A stretch of DNA of 64,000 nt from Nitzschia sp. pyKryTriq1 (taxonomy: Eukaryota; Bacillariophyta; Bacillariophyceae; Bacillariales; Bacillariaceae), in NCBI GenBank assembly GCA_956465555.1, contig OY101118.1:744001-808000 (forward strand). The letters are read 5' to 3'. Both the position numbers and the translations under genes were made by a program. This document shows, one piece after another, positions 21,055 to 30,441 of this stretch. The notes beneath the pieces were generated by a model. It did no database searches and was not told where the DNA came from. It saw only the letters and a list, made by a program, of their open reading frames with translations. Numbering within the stretch: the first letter of the stretch is position 1; each line of letters begins with the position of its first letter.

Positions 21055-21938
21055 TTACGCTATGGGTTTTTGGCCTGACGCTTTGGTTCTGTCGGTCCAT
21101 CCATATGGTGTTGCCGGTACTTCTACAGTCACCAATCCTTGGCTGTCCATCGCATGCACAGAGTCAGTCCGTGAGAGAAAATTTCTGGTCCGCTTTTTGA
21201 TCAGGAATACCTATGGTTTTTCACTAGGAGTTCAGTTTGCACTCACTTCTTCGAATACATGTCACCAACTTCGTTGTCATAGTAGCTCCTTTCATCTTGT
21301 CTACGTAGACTACCGGTAGTCTACCTGTAAGTACGTACCGGTGCCACAGTGAAACAGTAAAATACAGTCCTTCACGTCTAAGCAAAAGCTGTGGAAGAGC
21401 CCGGATATGGCCTACTGGTCTAAGTAGTCCACTTTGTGCCAGGAATGAACTCGTAACTGTCCATGAGCGCAATGAGCAGACCTATTATTTCTCTGCAGCT
21501 AGCTCTCTACTACCGGTAGATAAAGAGCCTGCTTGTGACTTACTACAAGAGGTAATATGGCAAGCCTTTTTAACTCTTGCTTACTGTACGGTACTGTAGG
21601 TCACACGGAGCCACGGTCACGCCCAATAAAAAACAAAGGCAAAATGCTCGTAGCGCAACCGCGCGACGACGAGCGACACCGACGACTCCCTCGACTTGAA
21701 CTCTTCACAACTCTCGTCCGCCGCTCCGTCCGCCCGCCTTCACCTCTCCCTCTCTGTGCTTCACGATATTGTATAGAAGTAGTCTGAGCAAGATGATTAC
21801 ATAATAACACACAACAGCAGCAATCTCTAACGGTGTTTGATGATTGGTGATGTAGATACCTAGAGCTAGCCCAATGTGAAGCACACATTGATTCACATTT
21901 TATTCCGGCTTTCCGCGGCTTCCTGAAGGATTGCAGCC
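21055..21938. other. Spacer between sulfatases 1 and 2
   Basis: The first ~105 bases (21058-21155, from CTATGGGTTTTTGGCCTGAC to GGCTGTCCATCGCA) are nearly identical to the 3' flank of sulfatase 2 (23541-23633), marking the duplication unit. The remainder shows GTAC/CCGG palindromes (CTACCGGTAGTCTACC at 21307-21322; TCTACTACCGGTAGA at 21507-21521) and no gene. Confidence 0.6.
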
Positions 21939-23534
21939 ATGGCAGCACATCTCGTCAAACCTTCCGTCTCCCGGAACAGACAAGTATTTGGGTTGGCTGC
22001 ATTCTCGGTGCTCCTGCTTCTGGTGATTGCTGCGTTGCAGAATGGTTCCAAAGTCGAAATCACCATCGGGAATATGTTCTCGTCAGCGCGTTTGATGGAT
22101 GTGCTTTCCACTCCCGCTGGAACGGACTTTATGCGACGCGACAAGGAGCAGGAGGAAGAAGAAGCCCCCGCGATCGACGAGCCCTTGAATATCATGTTGT
22201 TCTACGCTGACGATTGGACGATGAAAGTACTAGGGAAATTGAACCCGTTGGTGCATACACCAAACATCGATAAAATGGCAGACAATGGAATTCTATTTAC
22301 GAACAACTGCGTTACCACCAGCGTGTGCTGGATGTCGCGCGCTACTTTGTTCACTGGAACCTATGCAAGCCGGCACATGCACCGAAAACCATTTCAAGAT
22401 GCACTATTTCGAACTCATCCCTGGAACGAAACCGTCTTCCCTCTATTGAAATCCAATGGATATTACACCGGTATTGTGGGGAAGTGGCAGGCGCCGCAAC
22501 CCAAAGCAGAGATGGAAATGGCTTTTGATCACAGGCGCTGCTATTATGGACGTCACTGGGAGCAAAGAGACGGCCGTCTCCAGCATGTCACGGATCTGAA
22601 TATGCAGGATGCTATCGAGTTTTTGCAAAAGCGTCCCAAGGACAAAAAATTTGCACTCAAGGTTTCCTTTTTTGCAACCCACGCCTGGAACAATCATGTC
22701 CCTGCATATGATACCAATAATGAAACGAAGGCTTACTACAATGATGTGACCATCCCGACACCCAAGTCGAATACGAACTCGCATTGGAAGCGGATGCCAT
22801 ATTTTTTCCACGAGAACAATCCGGGACACCGTCTGTACCGGAAACTCTTCGATCCTTCGAACTATCAGGAGAATATCAGGGAATTGTATCGTATGGCTAC
22901 TCAAATGGATCATGCGGTGGGGGAAATTCTCCAAACACTCAAGGAACAAGGAGTATACAACAAGACAATATTTATATTTACCACAGATAACGGCGATCTG
23001 CATGGCGAGCACGAGCTCGCCGGAAAGTGGGTTCCATATGAAGAGTCGATTCGCGTACCGCTGGTCATTGTGGATCCTCGAATGCACAAGTCTCAGCACG
23101 GAACGCGCAACGAAGAGTTTACGCTGAGCATCGACTTGGCGCCCACCATGCTGGGCGCTGCAAAGATAAGTCCGAGTGGTTTCATGCAGGGCCGAGATAT
23201 GGCTCGTCTATATTTACGGAAGAAGGGCGCGGAGCCGGTGCGATGGCGGCAGGATTGGTTTTATGAATACAATCGAGGAGATCCCATCACTGCCAAGGGA
23301 CACCCAGTAAAAGACGAGATCGATGCTTCTTTTGCTCTGATTACGAAAGAATGGAAGTACATCTACTGGCCGGAGCATAAGTACGAGCAAATCTTCCACC
23401 TAAGTGAGGACCCATTTGAAGAGTACGATGTTTTCAACAGGTCTCAAATAATTCCCACGGATGATGTATATTTCACGCTGCGTGCTCGGTATGAAGTACT
23501 GAAGAATTGGGCGCAAAGTGGCAATCGGGTGTAA
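21939..23534 (+). CDS. Sulfatase 2 of the tandem array (catalytic His replaced by Gln)
   Basis: 531 residues from ATG 21939. Signal anchor at about 20-38 (LAAFSVLLLLVIAALQNGSK). Same fold and motifs as its neighbours: YADDW, TSVCWMSRATLFTGTYASRH (Cys nucleophile; Met in the Pro position), FTTDNGDLHGEHELAGKW. The second sulfatase signature reads GIVGKWQAPQPK, where paralogues 1, 3 and 4 have GKWH. In characterised sulfatases (arylsulfatase A numbering) K123 and H125 of this motif contact the sulfate and the formylglycine, so replacing His by Gln should impair or alter catalysis. The gene is otherwise intact and shares its 3' flank with sulfatase 1. It could be a pseudoenzyme, or have shifted specificity. 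Confidence 0.86.
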   Translation: MAAHLVKPSVSRNRQVFGLAAFSVLLLLVIAALQNGSKVEITIGNMFSSARLMDVLSTPAGTDFMRRDKEQEEEEAPAIDEPLNIMLFYADDWTMKVLGKLNPLVHTPNIDKMADNGILFTNNCVTTSVCWMSRATLFTGTYASRHMHRKPFQDALFRTHPWNETVFPLLKSNGYYTGIVGKWQAPQPKAEMEMAFDHRRCYYGRHWEQRDGRLQHVTDLNMQDAIEFLQKRPKDKKFALKVSFFATHAWNNHVPAYDTNNETKAYYNDVTIPTPKSNTNSHWKRMPYFFHENNPGHRLYRKLFDPSNYQENIRELYRMATQMDHAVGEILQTLKEQGVYNKTIFIFTTDNGDLHGEHELAGKWVPYEESIRVPLVIVDPRMHKSQHGTRNEEFTLSIDLAPTMLGAAKISPSGFMQGRDMARLYLRKKGAEPVRWRQDWFYEYNRGDPITAKGHPVKDEIDASFALITKEWKYIYWPEHKYEQIFHLSEDPFEEYDVFNRSQIIPTDDVYFTLRARYEVLKNWAQSGNRV

Positions 23535-24290
23535 ATCCGCTATGGGTTTTTGGCCTGACGCTTTGGTTCTGTCGGTCCATCCATATGGTGTTGCCGGTAC
23601 TTCTACAGGCACCAATCCTTGGCTGTCCATCGCATTTTTTACACCGGATGAGGATTCGTCAGAAGCTGTGCTTTCTTTGTTTGCCTTCTGCCATTTCAAC
23701 TATTGTACCAGGTACGGCGTTACCTGTTCCTGCACTGCCACGAGTCACTACCGAGTATTCGCTGCTCTCCATCGCACGCACGGATTCCAGGAAAGAAAAG
23801 CTCTTCTCCGTAATTGTGAGCTATGGACTGCTGGTCTTGTCGTTGCTGGTGCCGTCGCGTCTCGTCGTCACTTCCCCTCTATCCTCTCCTCGTCAATTAG
23901 CTTTTTCTAGAGTGTAGAGAGGGAGTGGTCAGTCGAAGCCTGTTTGTGACTCCTTGCAATATTAACATGGATGTATGGGTGATTTAGGGAGAGGAGAGAC
24001 GAGAAATAGGGGAAGGGCGGGCCGATAAATCTATGCTCTACTACTATTAGTCGTAGCTCTCTCTCTCTACTCGACTCTCGACTACTAGTAGTAGCTAGAG
24101 AGTAGTAGTAGAGCAGTAGAGTCTACTGGATGGCTACGACCCGTAGAGTACAGTTGGATACAGTATCAGTATTGCAGTATTGTATTGGTACACAGCAATT
24201 CGTGCTAACTGTACTCGTACGTTTCGTACCGGTATCATACTGCACAGTGTCGTCGAAGCAGGGGGGCGGATGGTGCCCTTGCCCCTTGAT
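23535..24290. other. Spacer after sulfatase 2
   Basis: Starts with the duplicated ~100 bp 3' flank (to about 23633). At 24045-24125 there is a low-complexity CTA/TAG tract (CTCTCTCTCTACTCGACTC, ACTACTAGTAGTAGCTAGAG, AGTAGTAGTAGAGCAGTAGAG). Palindromic GTAC words follow (24150-24240). No gene. Confidence 0.5.
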
Positions 24291-24427
24291 ATGGCTCCAC
24301 TACGTTCTGCCACCTACGTTGCTTGTTGAGTTGGGTCCGGTCTAGTAATGCGAATCCGGGGTGTGGCAAAAAGGGGGATTTACTGTTGTCAGGATCCCTG
24401 CCCTTCCATCCGATTCGCTTGATTCGC
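24291..24427. repeat. Left terminal direct repeat of element A
   Basis: 137 bp, identical to 24681-24817 apart from one base near the end (CATCCGATTCG versus CATCTGATTCG). It starts ATGGCTCCACTACG and ends GCTTGATTCGC. Confidence 0.9.
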
Positions 24428-24680
24428 GAGGGTCGGCGGGGGCGGGCAGGTGGGTCAGCATTAAAACTCTATCTAAGCGTCTCTTCTGCACGATAGCAGG
24501 GATCGAACGATATCGATCCGGACGAAACAAAGAAAGTGCCATCGTCATGGTCACTCTCCTGTCTGTTGCTTTCTTGCTAGGCGGATCGGCCGTTAGCCAT
24601 CTGCGATAACTGGCTGGCGTCCGATCCTCCGGGCGATAATTCAATCTCCATCTGACCGTCCCCTCAAGCTTGCAACTGGG

Positions 24681-24817
24681 ATGGCTCCACTACGTTCTGC
24701 CACCTACGTTGCTTGTTGAGTTGGGTCCGGTCTAGTAATGCGAATCCGGGGTGTGGCAAAAAGGGGGATTTACTGTTGTCAGGATCCCTGCCCTTCCATC
24801 TGATTCGCTTGATTCGC
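24681..24817. repeat. Right terminal direct repeat of element A
   Basis: Copy of 24291-24427 displaced by exactly 390 bp. The block GTGTGGCAAAAAGGGGGATT in its second half resembles GTGTGGGAAAAAGGGCAG in the repeats of element B at the window end. Confidence 0.9.
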
Positions 24818-25663
24818 TCCATTTTGGCCCAGCCAAGGGTGGGTTAGGGGCCGGAGGCTCCGGGTGGGAAGCTAGGTGGCGGCCTTGAGGGGGACGCCGG
24901 CATTTGCGTTGGCAGCGGGGGGTGCGCCGGCTGCTATGCAAAATCAATTGTTGAGAAAAGATATTGCGCTGACTTGGCGAAATATTAATCTTGCATGACT
25001 TTCACATGGTTGACCAGATGAATCTATTTCATGTGGTATGAATCTCATTTTGTGTGGTGAGCTATTTTCGGTGCCTGTTTGGCAGTTGTAGTCTAGCACT
25101 TAGACTTGTAGTTTCTGTTGAGTCTTTGCAACGGACGGGGGCCAGTCGTACGTCGCGCGTCTCACACGCACCCGAGTCAATACGGGCCGACCACGTCATC
25201 GACTGGTCGTGGCTAGGGCGTCTGCGCATGCACGGCGCGCACTAGCGTGGAAGATCCTTCAGGACATTATCTACCGACGACGGGCAGACTATGGTCGTAC
25301 GAGTCGCGTAGACCGTGTGTATTGCAAATTCAATCTCCGTCTGACCGTCCCCTCAAGCTCGCAACTGGGATTTACCCCGATTTCTACCCCCACTAAAAAA
25401 GTCCGGAAATCGAAGAACTATGTCCCTTTCTCGCTTTCTCGCTTCGTCTCGCACGCGCCTCTGGAAATGGATAGCTCAACATCAACATCATTCAACATCG
25501 TACCAGTACTTGTACCGTAGTAAAAGCACGCGACGTGATTTGTCCTGCTTCGCCATTCCTACTCCGTATACCAGACAGTTGGGTACAGTACCAGTACTGG
25601 TACCCTATGATGGCTTTGTGAACATCAAAACATTTGAATCGCTACTAGAGTAAAATTGTAACC
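24818..25663. other. Spacer before sulfatase 3, with an element-A-related fragment
   Basis: GC-rich stretch 24830-24930, then ordinary spacer. At 25327-25370 a 44-bp segment repeats the last 44 bases of element A's internal region (24638-24681) with two changes (AATTCAATCTCC, TCTGACCGTCCCCTCAAGCT), then diverges to ATTTACCCCG. This is a third, partial copy of the element family. GTAC palindromes occur at 25500-25610. Confidence 0.55.
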
Positions 25664-27256
25664 ATGGCGGTACCTCTCATGAAACGTCCCGCACCTCGTA
25701 ACAGACAGTTATTTGGGCTGGCTGCACTGTCGGTGCTCGCGCTTCTTGTGATTGTTGCGTTGCAGAATGGCTCCCAAGTGGAAGTCAGTGTTGGGGAGAT
25801 GTCGTCAGCGCGTTTGATGGATATGCTTTCCACTCCCACCGCATCTGGCTTTCGACGACGCGACAAGGAGCAGGAGGAAGAAGAAGCCCCCGCGATCGAC
25901 GAGCCCTTGAATATCATGTTGTTCTACGCTGACGATTGGACGATGAAAGTACTAGGGAAATTGAACCCGTTGGTGCATACTCCAAACATCGATAAAATGG
26001 CAGACAATGGAATTCTATTTACGAACAACTGCGTTACCACCAGCATGTGCTGGATCTCAAGAGGCACTATGCTTACGGGAACCTATCCAAGCCGGCATAA
26101 GTTTCTTGAACCTCCCCAAGAAACATTGTTTCAGACTCATCCTTGGAACGGAACAGTCTTTCCACTCTTGAAATCCAACGGCTATTACACCGGTATTGTG
26201 GGGAAGTGGCATGCACCGCAACCCCATGCAGAAATGGAAATGGCGTTTGATCACAGGCTGTTATATTATGGACACCACTGGGAGCATAGAGACGGCCGTC
26301 TCCAGCATGTCACGGATCTGAATATGCAGGATGCTATCGACTTTTTGCAGAAGCGTCCCAAAGATAAAAAATTTGCACTCAAGGTCGCTTTTTTTGCAAC
26401 CCACGCCTGGGACGGTCATGTTCCTGCATATGATACCAATAATGAAACGAAGGCTTACTACAATAATTTGACTATTCCAACACCCAAGACGAACACGGAG
26501 TCGCATTGGAAGCGCATGCCATACTTTTTCCGAGAGAACAATGAGGGCCGCAATCGGTATCGGAACCGATTTGATCCTCCCAGCTACCAGGAGAATATCA
26601 GGGAATTGTATCGCATGGCTACTCAAGTGGATCATGCGGTGGGGGAAATCATACAAACTCTCAAGGATCAAGGAGTATACAACAAGACACTTCTGATGTT
26701 TACCACCGATAACGGCAATATGCATGGCGAGCATGGTCTTGCCGAAAAGTGGTATCCGTATGAAGAGTCTATTCGAGTACCGCTTGTCATTGTGGATCCT
26801 CGAATGCACAAGTCTCAGCACGGAACACGTAACGACGAGTTTACTCTGAGCATCGACTTGGCGCCCACCATGCTGGGTGCGGCAAAGATAAGTCCAAGTG
26901 ATTTCATGCAGGGCCGGGATATGGCTAGCCTGTATTTACGGAAGAAGGGCGCGGAGCCGGTGCGATGGCGGCAGGATTGGTTTTATGAATACAATCGAGG
27001 AGATCCTATCACTGCCGCTGGGCACGGAGGAACTTTTTGGATTGATGCCTCTTTTGCTCTGATTACGAAAGAATGGAAGTACATCTACTGGCCGGAGCAT
27101 AAGTACGAGCAAATCTTCCATACAAGCGTGGACCCTTTTGAAGAGAATGATGTTCTCAACAGCTCTCAAATACTTCCCACTGATGACGTATATTTAAAGT
27201 TGCGTGCTCGGTATGAATTTCTGAAGAATTGGGTGCAAAGCGGAAAGCCGGTGTAA
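25664..27256 (+). CDS. Sulfatase 3 of the tandem array
   Basis: 530 residues from ATG 25664 (ACCATGGCG). Signal anchor about 20-38 (LFGLAALSVLALLVIVALQN). All catalytic elements are present: YADDW, TSMCWISRGTMLTGTYPSRH (Cys nucleophile, Ile in the Pro position, Ala to Gly after Arg), GIVGKWHAPQPH, FFATHAWDGHVP, FTTDNGNMHGEHGLAEKW and RVPLVIVDPR. The N-terminal 60 codons and the C-terminal ~100 residues (GTFWIDASFALITKEW, HTSVDPFEE, NSSQILPTDD) are closest to sulfatase 4. The segment just after the nucleophile (ISRxTMLTGTYxSRHxFL) is closest to sulfatase 1, which suggests recombination between copies. A membrane-tethered sulfate ester hydrolase is likely; the substrate is unknown. Confidence 0.88.
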   Translation: MAVPLMKRPAPRNRQLFGLAALSVLALLVIVALQNGSQVEVSVGEMSSARLMDMLSTPTASGFRRRDKEQEEEEAPAIDEPLNIMLFYADDWTMKVLGKLNPLVHTPNIDKMADNGILFTNNCVTTSMCWISRGTMLTGTYPSRHKFLEPPQETLFQTHPWNGTVFPLLKSNGYYTGIVGKWHAPQPHAEMEMAFDHRLLYYGHHWEHRDGRLQHVTDLNMQDAIDFLQKRPKDKKFALKVAFFATHAWDGHVPAYDTNNETKAYYNNLTIPTPKTNTESHWKRMPYFFRENNEGRNRYRNRFDPPSYQENIRELYRMATQVDHAVGEIIQTLKDQGVYNKTLLMFTTDNGNMHGEHGLAEKWYPYEESIRVPLVIVDPRMHKSQHGTRNDEFTLSIDLAPTMLGAAKISPSDFMQGRDMASLYLRKKGAEPVRWRQDWFYEYNRGDPITAAGHGGTFWIDASFALITKEWKYIYWPEHKYEQIFHTSVDPFEENDVLNSSQILPTDDVYLKLRARYEFLKNWVQSGKPV

Positions 27257-28014
27257 ATGTGCTATGAGCTTTTACCCGACGAGGAGTGGTCAGAAGTTAC
27301 GCCTTCTGTTTTTTTCTCTTGATCCAAGTACATATTTATATATTATGCCGGTTTCGGTACTTGCACTGTCTGCATTCCTTCGGTGTCCATTGTACCAGGT
27401 ACACATTGAGTGTAGGAAACAGAGATTTTTTCCTATTTTGTCGACTACAACTGCCCCTACAGTACCGATAGGGTTAGTCACTTTTGATATTCAAACTCAC
27501 AATACTTAGAATACATGTGACTACTTGCAACTACGAATAAATCACAACGTGCCGCCGGTTCGATACAGATTACATAGGCAATTGTAAAGCAAGAGCAAGA
27601 CTCGCTAGCTCTAGAGATATTCTCAATTGAGTGTATCATAGCTGCCAAGGGCTTTACGAAACCAAATTATCAGGTGCTGGCAGTTTTAGGAAACTGTCTT
27701 AGCCGAACATGGATCAATAGTACTTCGTAGATAGAACCACCGCCGGCCAGATAGATTAGTTCGGGGGATATTTGTGGGGGAGGATTTTCAGAGCAAGTAA
27801 GATTGAATATTCGTTTTCCCTTCTTTCCCCATGGAAATTTGAACGTGAAATTCTTCACGGTCTTCTACAAGTGTGTATAATACTCGTAAAATGCCGGTAC
27901 TCGTACTGTACAGGACAGGACGAGTATGCACTGTTTATATGTTGCAGTTTGCGGCAAACCAATTTGCATTTTGCATTGCCCTCTAGCTCTAGAGTTGGAA
28001 TAGCATTGTAAACC
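27257..28014. other. Spacer between sulfatases 3 and 4
   Basis: No gene supported; a 62-codon frame at 27670-27858 (-) is not convincing. It contains a GTAC palindrome cluster at 27885-27925 (GCCGGTACTCGTACTGTACAG), placed like those upstream of the other sulfatases. Confidence 0.4.
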
Positions 28015-29610
28015 ATGGCGGTACCTCTCGTGAAACGTCCCGCACCTCGTAACAGACAGTTATTTGGGCTGGCTGCACTCTCGATCCTACTGCTTCTGGT
28101 GATTGTTGCGTTGCAGAATGGCTCCCAAGTGGAAGTCAGCATTGGGGAGATGTCGTCAGCGCGTTTGATGGATATGATTTCCACTCCCGCCGCATCTGAC
28201 TTTCGACGACGCGACAAGGAGCAGGACACGGAAGAAGAACAGCCCGCGATCGACGAGCCCTTGAATATCATGTTGTTCTACGCGGACGATTGGACGATGA
28301 AAGTACTAGGGAAATTGAACCCGTTGGTGCATACTCCAAACATCGATAGAATGGCAGACAATGGAATTCTATTTACGAACAACTGCGTTACCACCAGCGT
28401 GTGCTGGATGTCGCGCGCTACTATGGTCACTGGAACCTATGCAAGCCGGCACATGCAGCAGAAACCATCTCAAGATGCACTATTTCGAACTCATCCTTGG
28501 AACGAAACCGTCTTTCCACTTTTAAAATCCAACAGCTATTACACTGGTATTGTTGGGAAGTGGCACGCCCCATCGCCCAAACCTGAGATGGAAATGGCGT
28601 TTAATCATAGACGCTGCTATTATGGACACCACTGGTGCCATAGAGACGGCCGTCTCCAGCATGTCACGGATCTGAATATGCAGGATGCTATCGACTTTTT
28701 GCAGAAGCGTCCCAAAGATAAAAAATTTGCCCTCGTGGTCTCCTTTTTTGCAACCCACGCCTGGGACGGTCATGTTCCTGCATACGATACCAATAATGAA
28801 ACGAAGGCTTACTACAATGATGTGACCATCCCGACACCCAAGACGAACACGGAGTCGCATTGGAAGCGCATGCCATACTTTTTCCGAGAGAACAATGAGG
28901 GCCGCAATCGGTATCGGAAGCGATTTGATCCTCCTAGCTACCAGGAGAATGTCAAGGAATTGTATCGTATGGCTACTCAAGTGGATCATGCGGTGGGGGA
29001 AATCATACAAACTCTCAAGGATCAAGGTGTATACAACAAGACGCTGCTTATATTTACCACAGATAACGGCAATCTGCATGGCGAGCACGGCCTTGCCGAA
29101 AAGTGGTATCCGTATGAAGAGTCTATTCGAGTACCGCTGGTTATTGTGGATCCTCGAATGCACAAGTCTCAGCACGGAACGCGCAACGAAGAGTTTACAC
29201 TCAGCATCGACTTGGCGCCCACCATGCTGGGTGCGGCAAAGATAAGTCCAAGTGATTTCATGCAAGGCCGGGATATGGCTAGCCTGTATTTACCAAAGAA
29301 GGGCGCGGAGCCGGTGCGATGGCGACAAGATTGGTTTTATGAATACAATCGAGGAGATCCTATCACTGCTGCTGGACACCAAGGAACGTTCTGGATCGAT
29401 GCCTCTTTTGCTCTCGTTACGAAAGAATGGAAGTACATCTACTGGCCGGAGCATAAGTACGAGCAAATCTTCCATACAAGTGTGGACCCATTTGACGAGC
29501 ACGATCTTCTCAACAGCTCTCAAATACTTCCCACCGATGATTTGTATTTCAAGCTGCGCCTTCGATACGAGTTTCTGAAGAGTTGGGTGCAAAGTGGAAA
29601 GCGGGTGTAA
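28015..29610 (+). CDS. Sulfatase 4 of the tandem array
   Basis: 531 residues from ATG 28015 (ACCATGGCG). Signal anchor about 20-38 (LFGLAALSILLLLVIVALQN). Motifs: YADDW, TSVCWMSRATMVTGTYASRH, GIVGKWHAPSPKPEMEM, FFATHAWDGHVP, FTTDNGNLHGEHGLAEKW. The N-terminus and the whole C-terminal half match sulfatase 3, while the nucleophile segment (VCWMSRAT, SRHM.QKP.QDALFRTHPWN) matches sulfatase 2. Reading lengths and motif spacing are the same in all four, so none is truncated. The array probably arose by repeated unequal crossing-over, followed by gene conversion. It is convergent with the DUF1499 gene, only about 190 bases downstream. Confidence 0.88.
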   Translation: MAVPLVKRPAPRNRQLFGLAALSILLLLVIVALQNGSQVEVSIGEMSSARLMDMISTPAASDFRRRDKEQDTEEEQPAIDEPLNIMLFYADDWTMKVLGKLNPLVHTPNIDRMADNGILFTNNCVTTSVCWMSRATMVTGTYASRHMQQKPSQDALFRTHPWNETVFPLLKSNSYYTGIVGKWHAPSPKPEMEMAFNHRRCYYGHHWCHRDGRLQHVTDLNMQDAIDFLQKRPKDKKFALVVSFFATHAWDGHVPAYDTNNETKAYYNDVTIPTPKTNTESHWKRMPYFFRENNEGRNRYRKRFDPPSYQENVKELYRMATQVDHAVGEIIQTLKDQGVYNKTLLIFTTDNGNLHGEHGLAEKWYPYEESIRVPLVIVDPRMHKSQHGTRNEEFTLSIDLAPTMLGAAKISPSDFMQGRDMASLYLPKKGAEPVRWRQDWFYEYNRGDPITAAGHQGTFWIDASFALVTKEWKYIYWPEHKYEQIFHTSVDPFDEHDLLNSSQILPTDDLYFKLRLRYEFLKSWVQSGKRV

Positions 29611-29799
29611 ATACGCCATGAACTGCGACCCGACGAGTTAGAAGCCACATTTCTTTTCCTTGTTCGGTCGATCCAAGAACATACATCGCGTCATTGGTAC
29701 GGTCTGCAGCAAGTCGCCAATGCTTCAGAGAAATTTCTCTTGTCGGATTATTCCATTTGCATATCCTACGGTTTTTCACTATCTCTCAACTTAGAATTC

Positions 29800-30441
29800 T
29801 TAGAATTCATCATCAAAGCCTGGGACACGATCCGAATTCAGGAATATGGGAGTCCATTTAGCCCCATTCATTTGCTCTCGATCAGATGCTGGAAGTCCCA
29901 ACACGTCAAATGCCAGATTTTCGACTCTTGACCTTTGATCCATGTTTCCATTTATACAGTTCTTTTTCACACAATATGGTGGAGGTGGCAACGTTACTCG
30001 TGCCTCGCACTTGACATTCACAATGTCGTCTTTAAATATTAGTTCCAAATCATCTAGTGAAGCAGGTGCTGTGCCGGGCACTGTGAGATGAATGTAGTAA
30101 TCTGTTGGCACAATTTCTACAATCGACATATCGTCGCCTTGATGCTGTTTCAGATCTCGTATGGCTCTTTGAAATGCCATGTCGCGGTCATTCACAATCA
30201 TCAAGGGAGAAATATATCGATTCGGTGGCTCTTTGTAGTTGCTGGACACGCAGTTACTGTTGGGACTACAGGATCTAAGGAGACGGGCAGTATTTGTGGC
30301 CGGATTCTTATTGTTTGCCATGTTTTCTGGCACGGCATCGCTCGCAATGGATAGATTGGGGTCTGCATAAATGGCGGCACAGATGATCACAGACGTTTGT
30401 GCTGTAGCCAGTATGTTCCTAGCGGAACTCAACAATAGCAT
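29800..30441 (-). CDS. DUF1499 family protein
   Basis: 213 residues from ATG 30441. The N-terminus carries a hydrophobic stretch ending CAAIYADPN, compatible with a signal or organellar targeting sequence. The domain signature is intact: CSPNSNCVSSNYKEPPNRYI (the SCvSS block after a Cys), IVEIVPTDYYIHLTVPGTAP, LDDLELIFKDDIVNVKCEAR and SRVENLAFDVLG. DUF1499 proteins occur in bacteria, plant plastids (often thylakoid lumen) and algae; no biochemical function is agreed. The usual R-S-A-S-R block is replaced by KCEAR, and a PPPPYCVKKNCINGN insert follows, so this is a divergent member. Confidence 0.78.
   Translation of the reverse strand: MLLLSSARNILATAQTSVIICAAIYADPNLSIASDAVPENMANNKNPATNTARLLRSCSPNSNCVSSNYKEPPNRYISPLMIVNDRDMAFQRAIRDLKQHQGDDMSIVEIVPTDYYIHLTVPGTAPASLDDLELIFKDDIVNVKCEARVTLPPPPYCVKKNCINGNMDQRSRVENLAFDVLGLPASDREQMNGAKWTPIFLNSDRVPGFDDEF

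Larger units (their letters stand above)
24291..24817. mobile_element. Miniature terminal-direct-repeat element, copy A (TRIM-like)
   Basis: Two 137-bp direct repeats (24291-24427 and 24681-24817) differ at a single base and enclose a 253-bp internal region. The internal part begins with a G-rich segment (GAGGGTCGGCGGGGGCGGGC) and ends with TCTGACCGTCCCCTCAAGCT. No coding capacity. The architecture, short identical terminal repeats around a tiny non-coding centre, is that of terminal-repeat retrotransposons in miniature (LTR kin). I could not see a target duplication or standard TG...CA ends, so the class is uncertain. The near-identical repeats suggest a young insertion; it looks whole. A related element sits at 63454-63988 with almost the same 390-bp period. 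Confidence 0.55.

Noticed and set aside
24490-24520. GGGATCGAAC, looking like the T-arm of a tRNA on the minus strand
   Set aside because: The flanking bases do not form a T stem, acceptor stem or anticodon arm; no tRNA can be folded.
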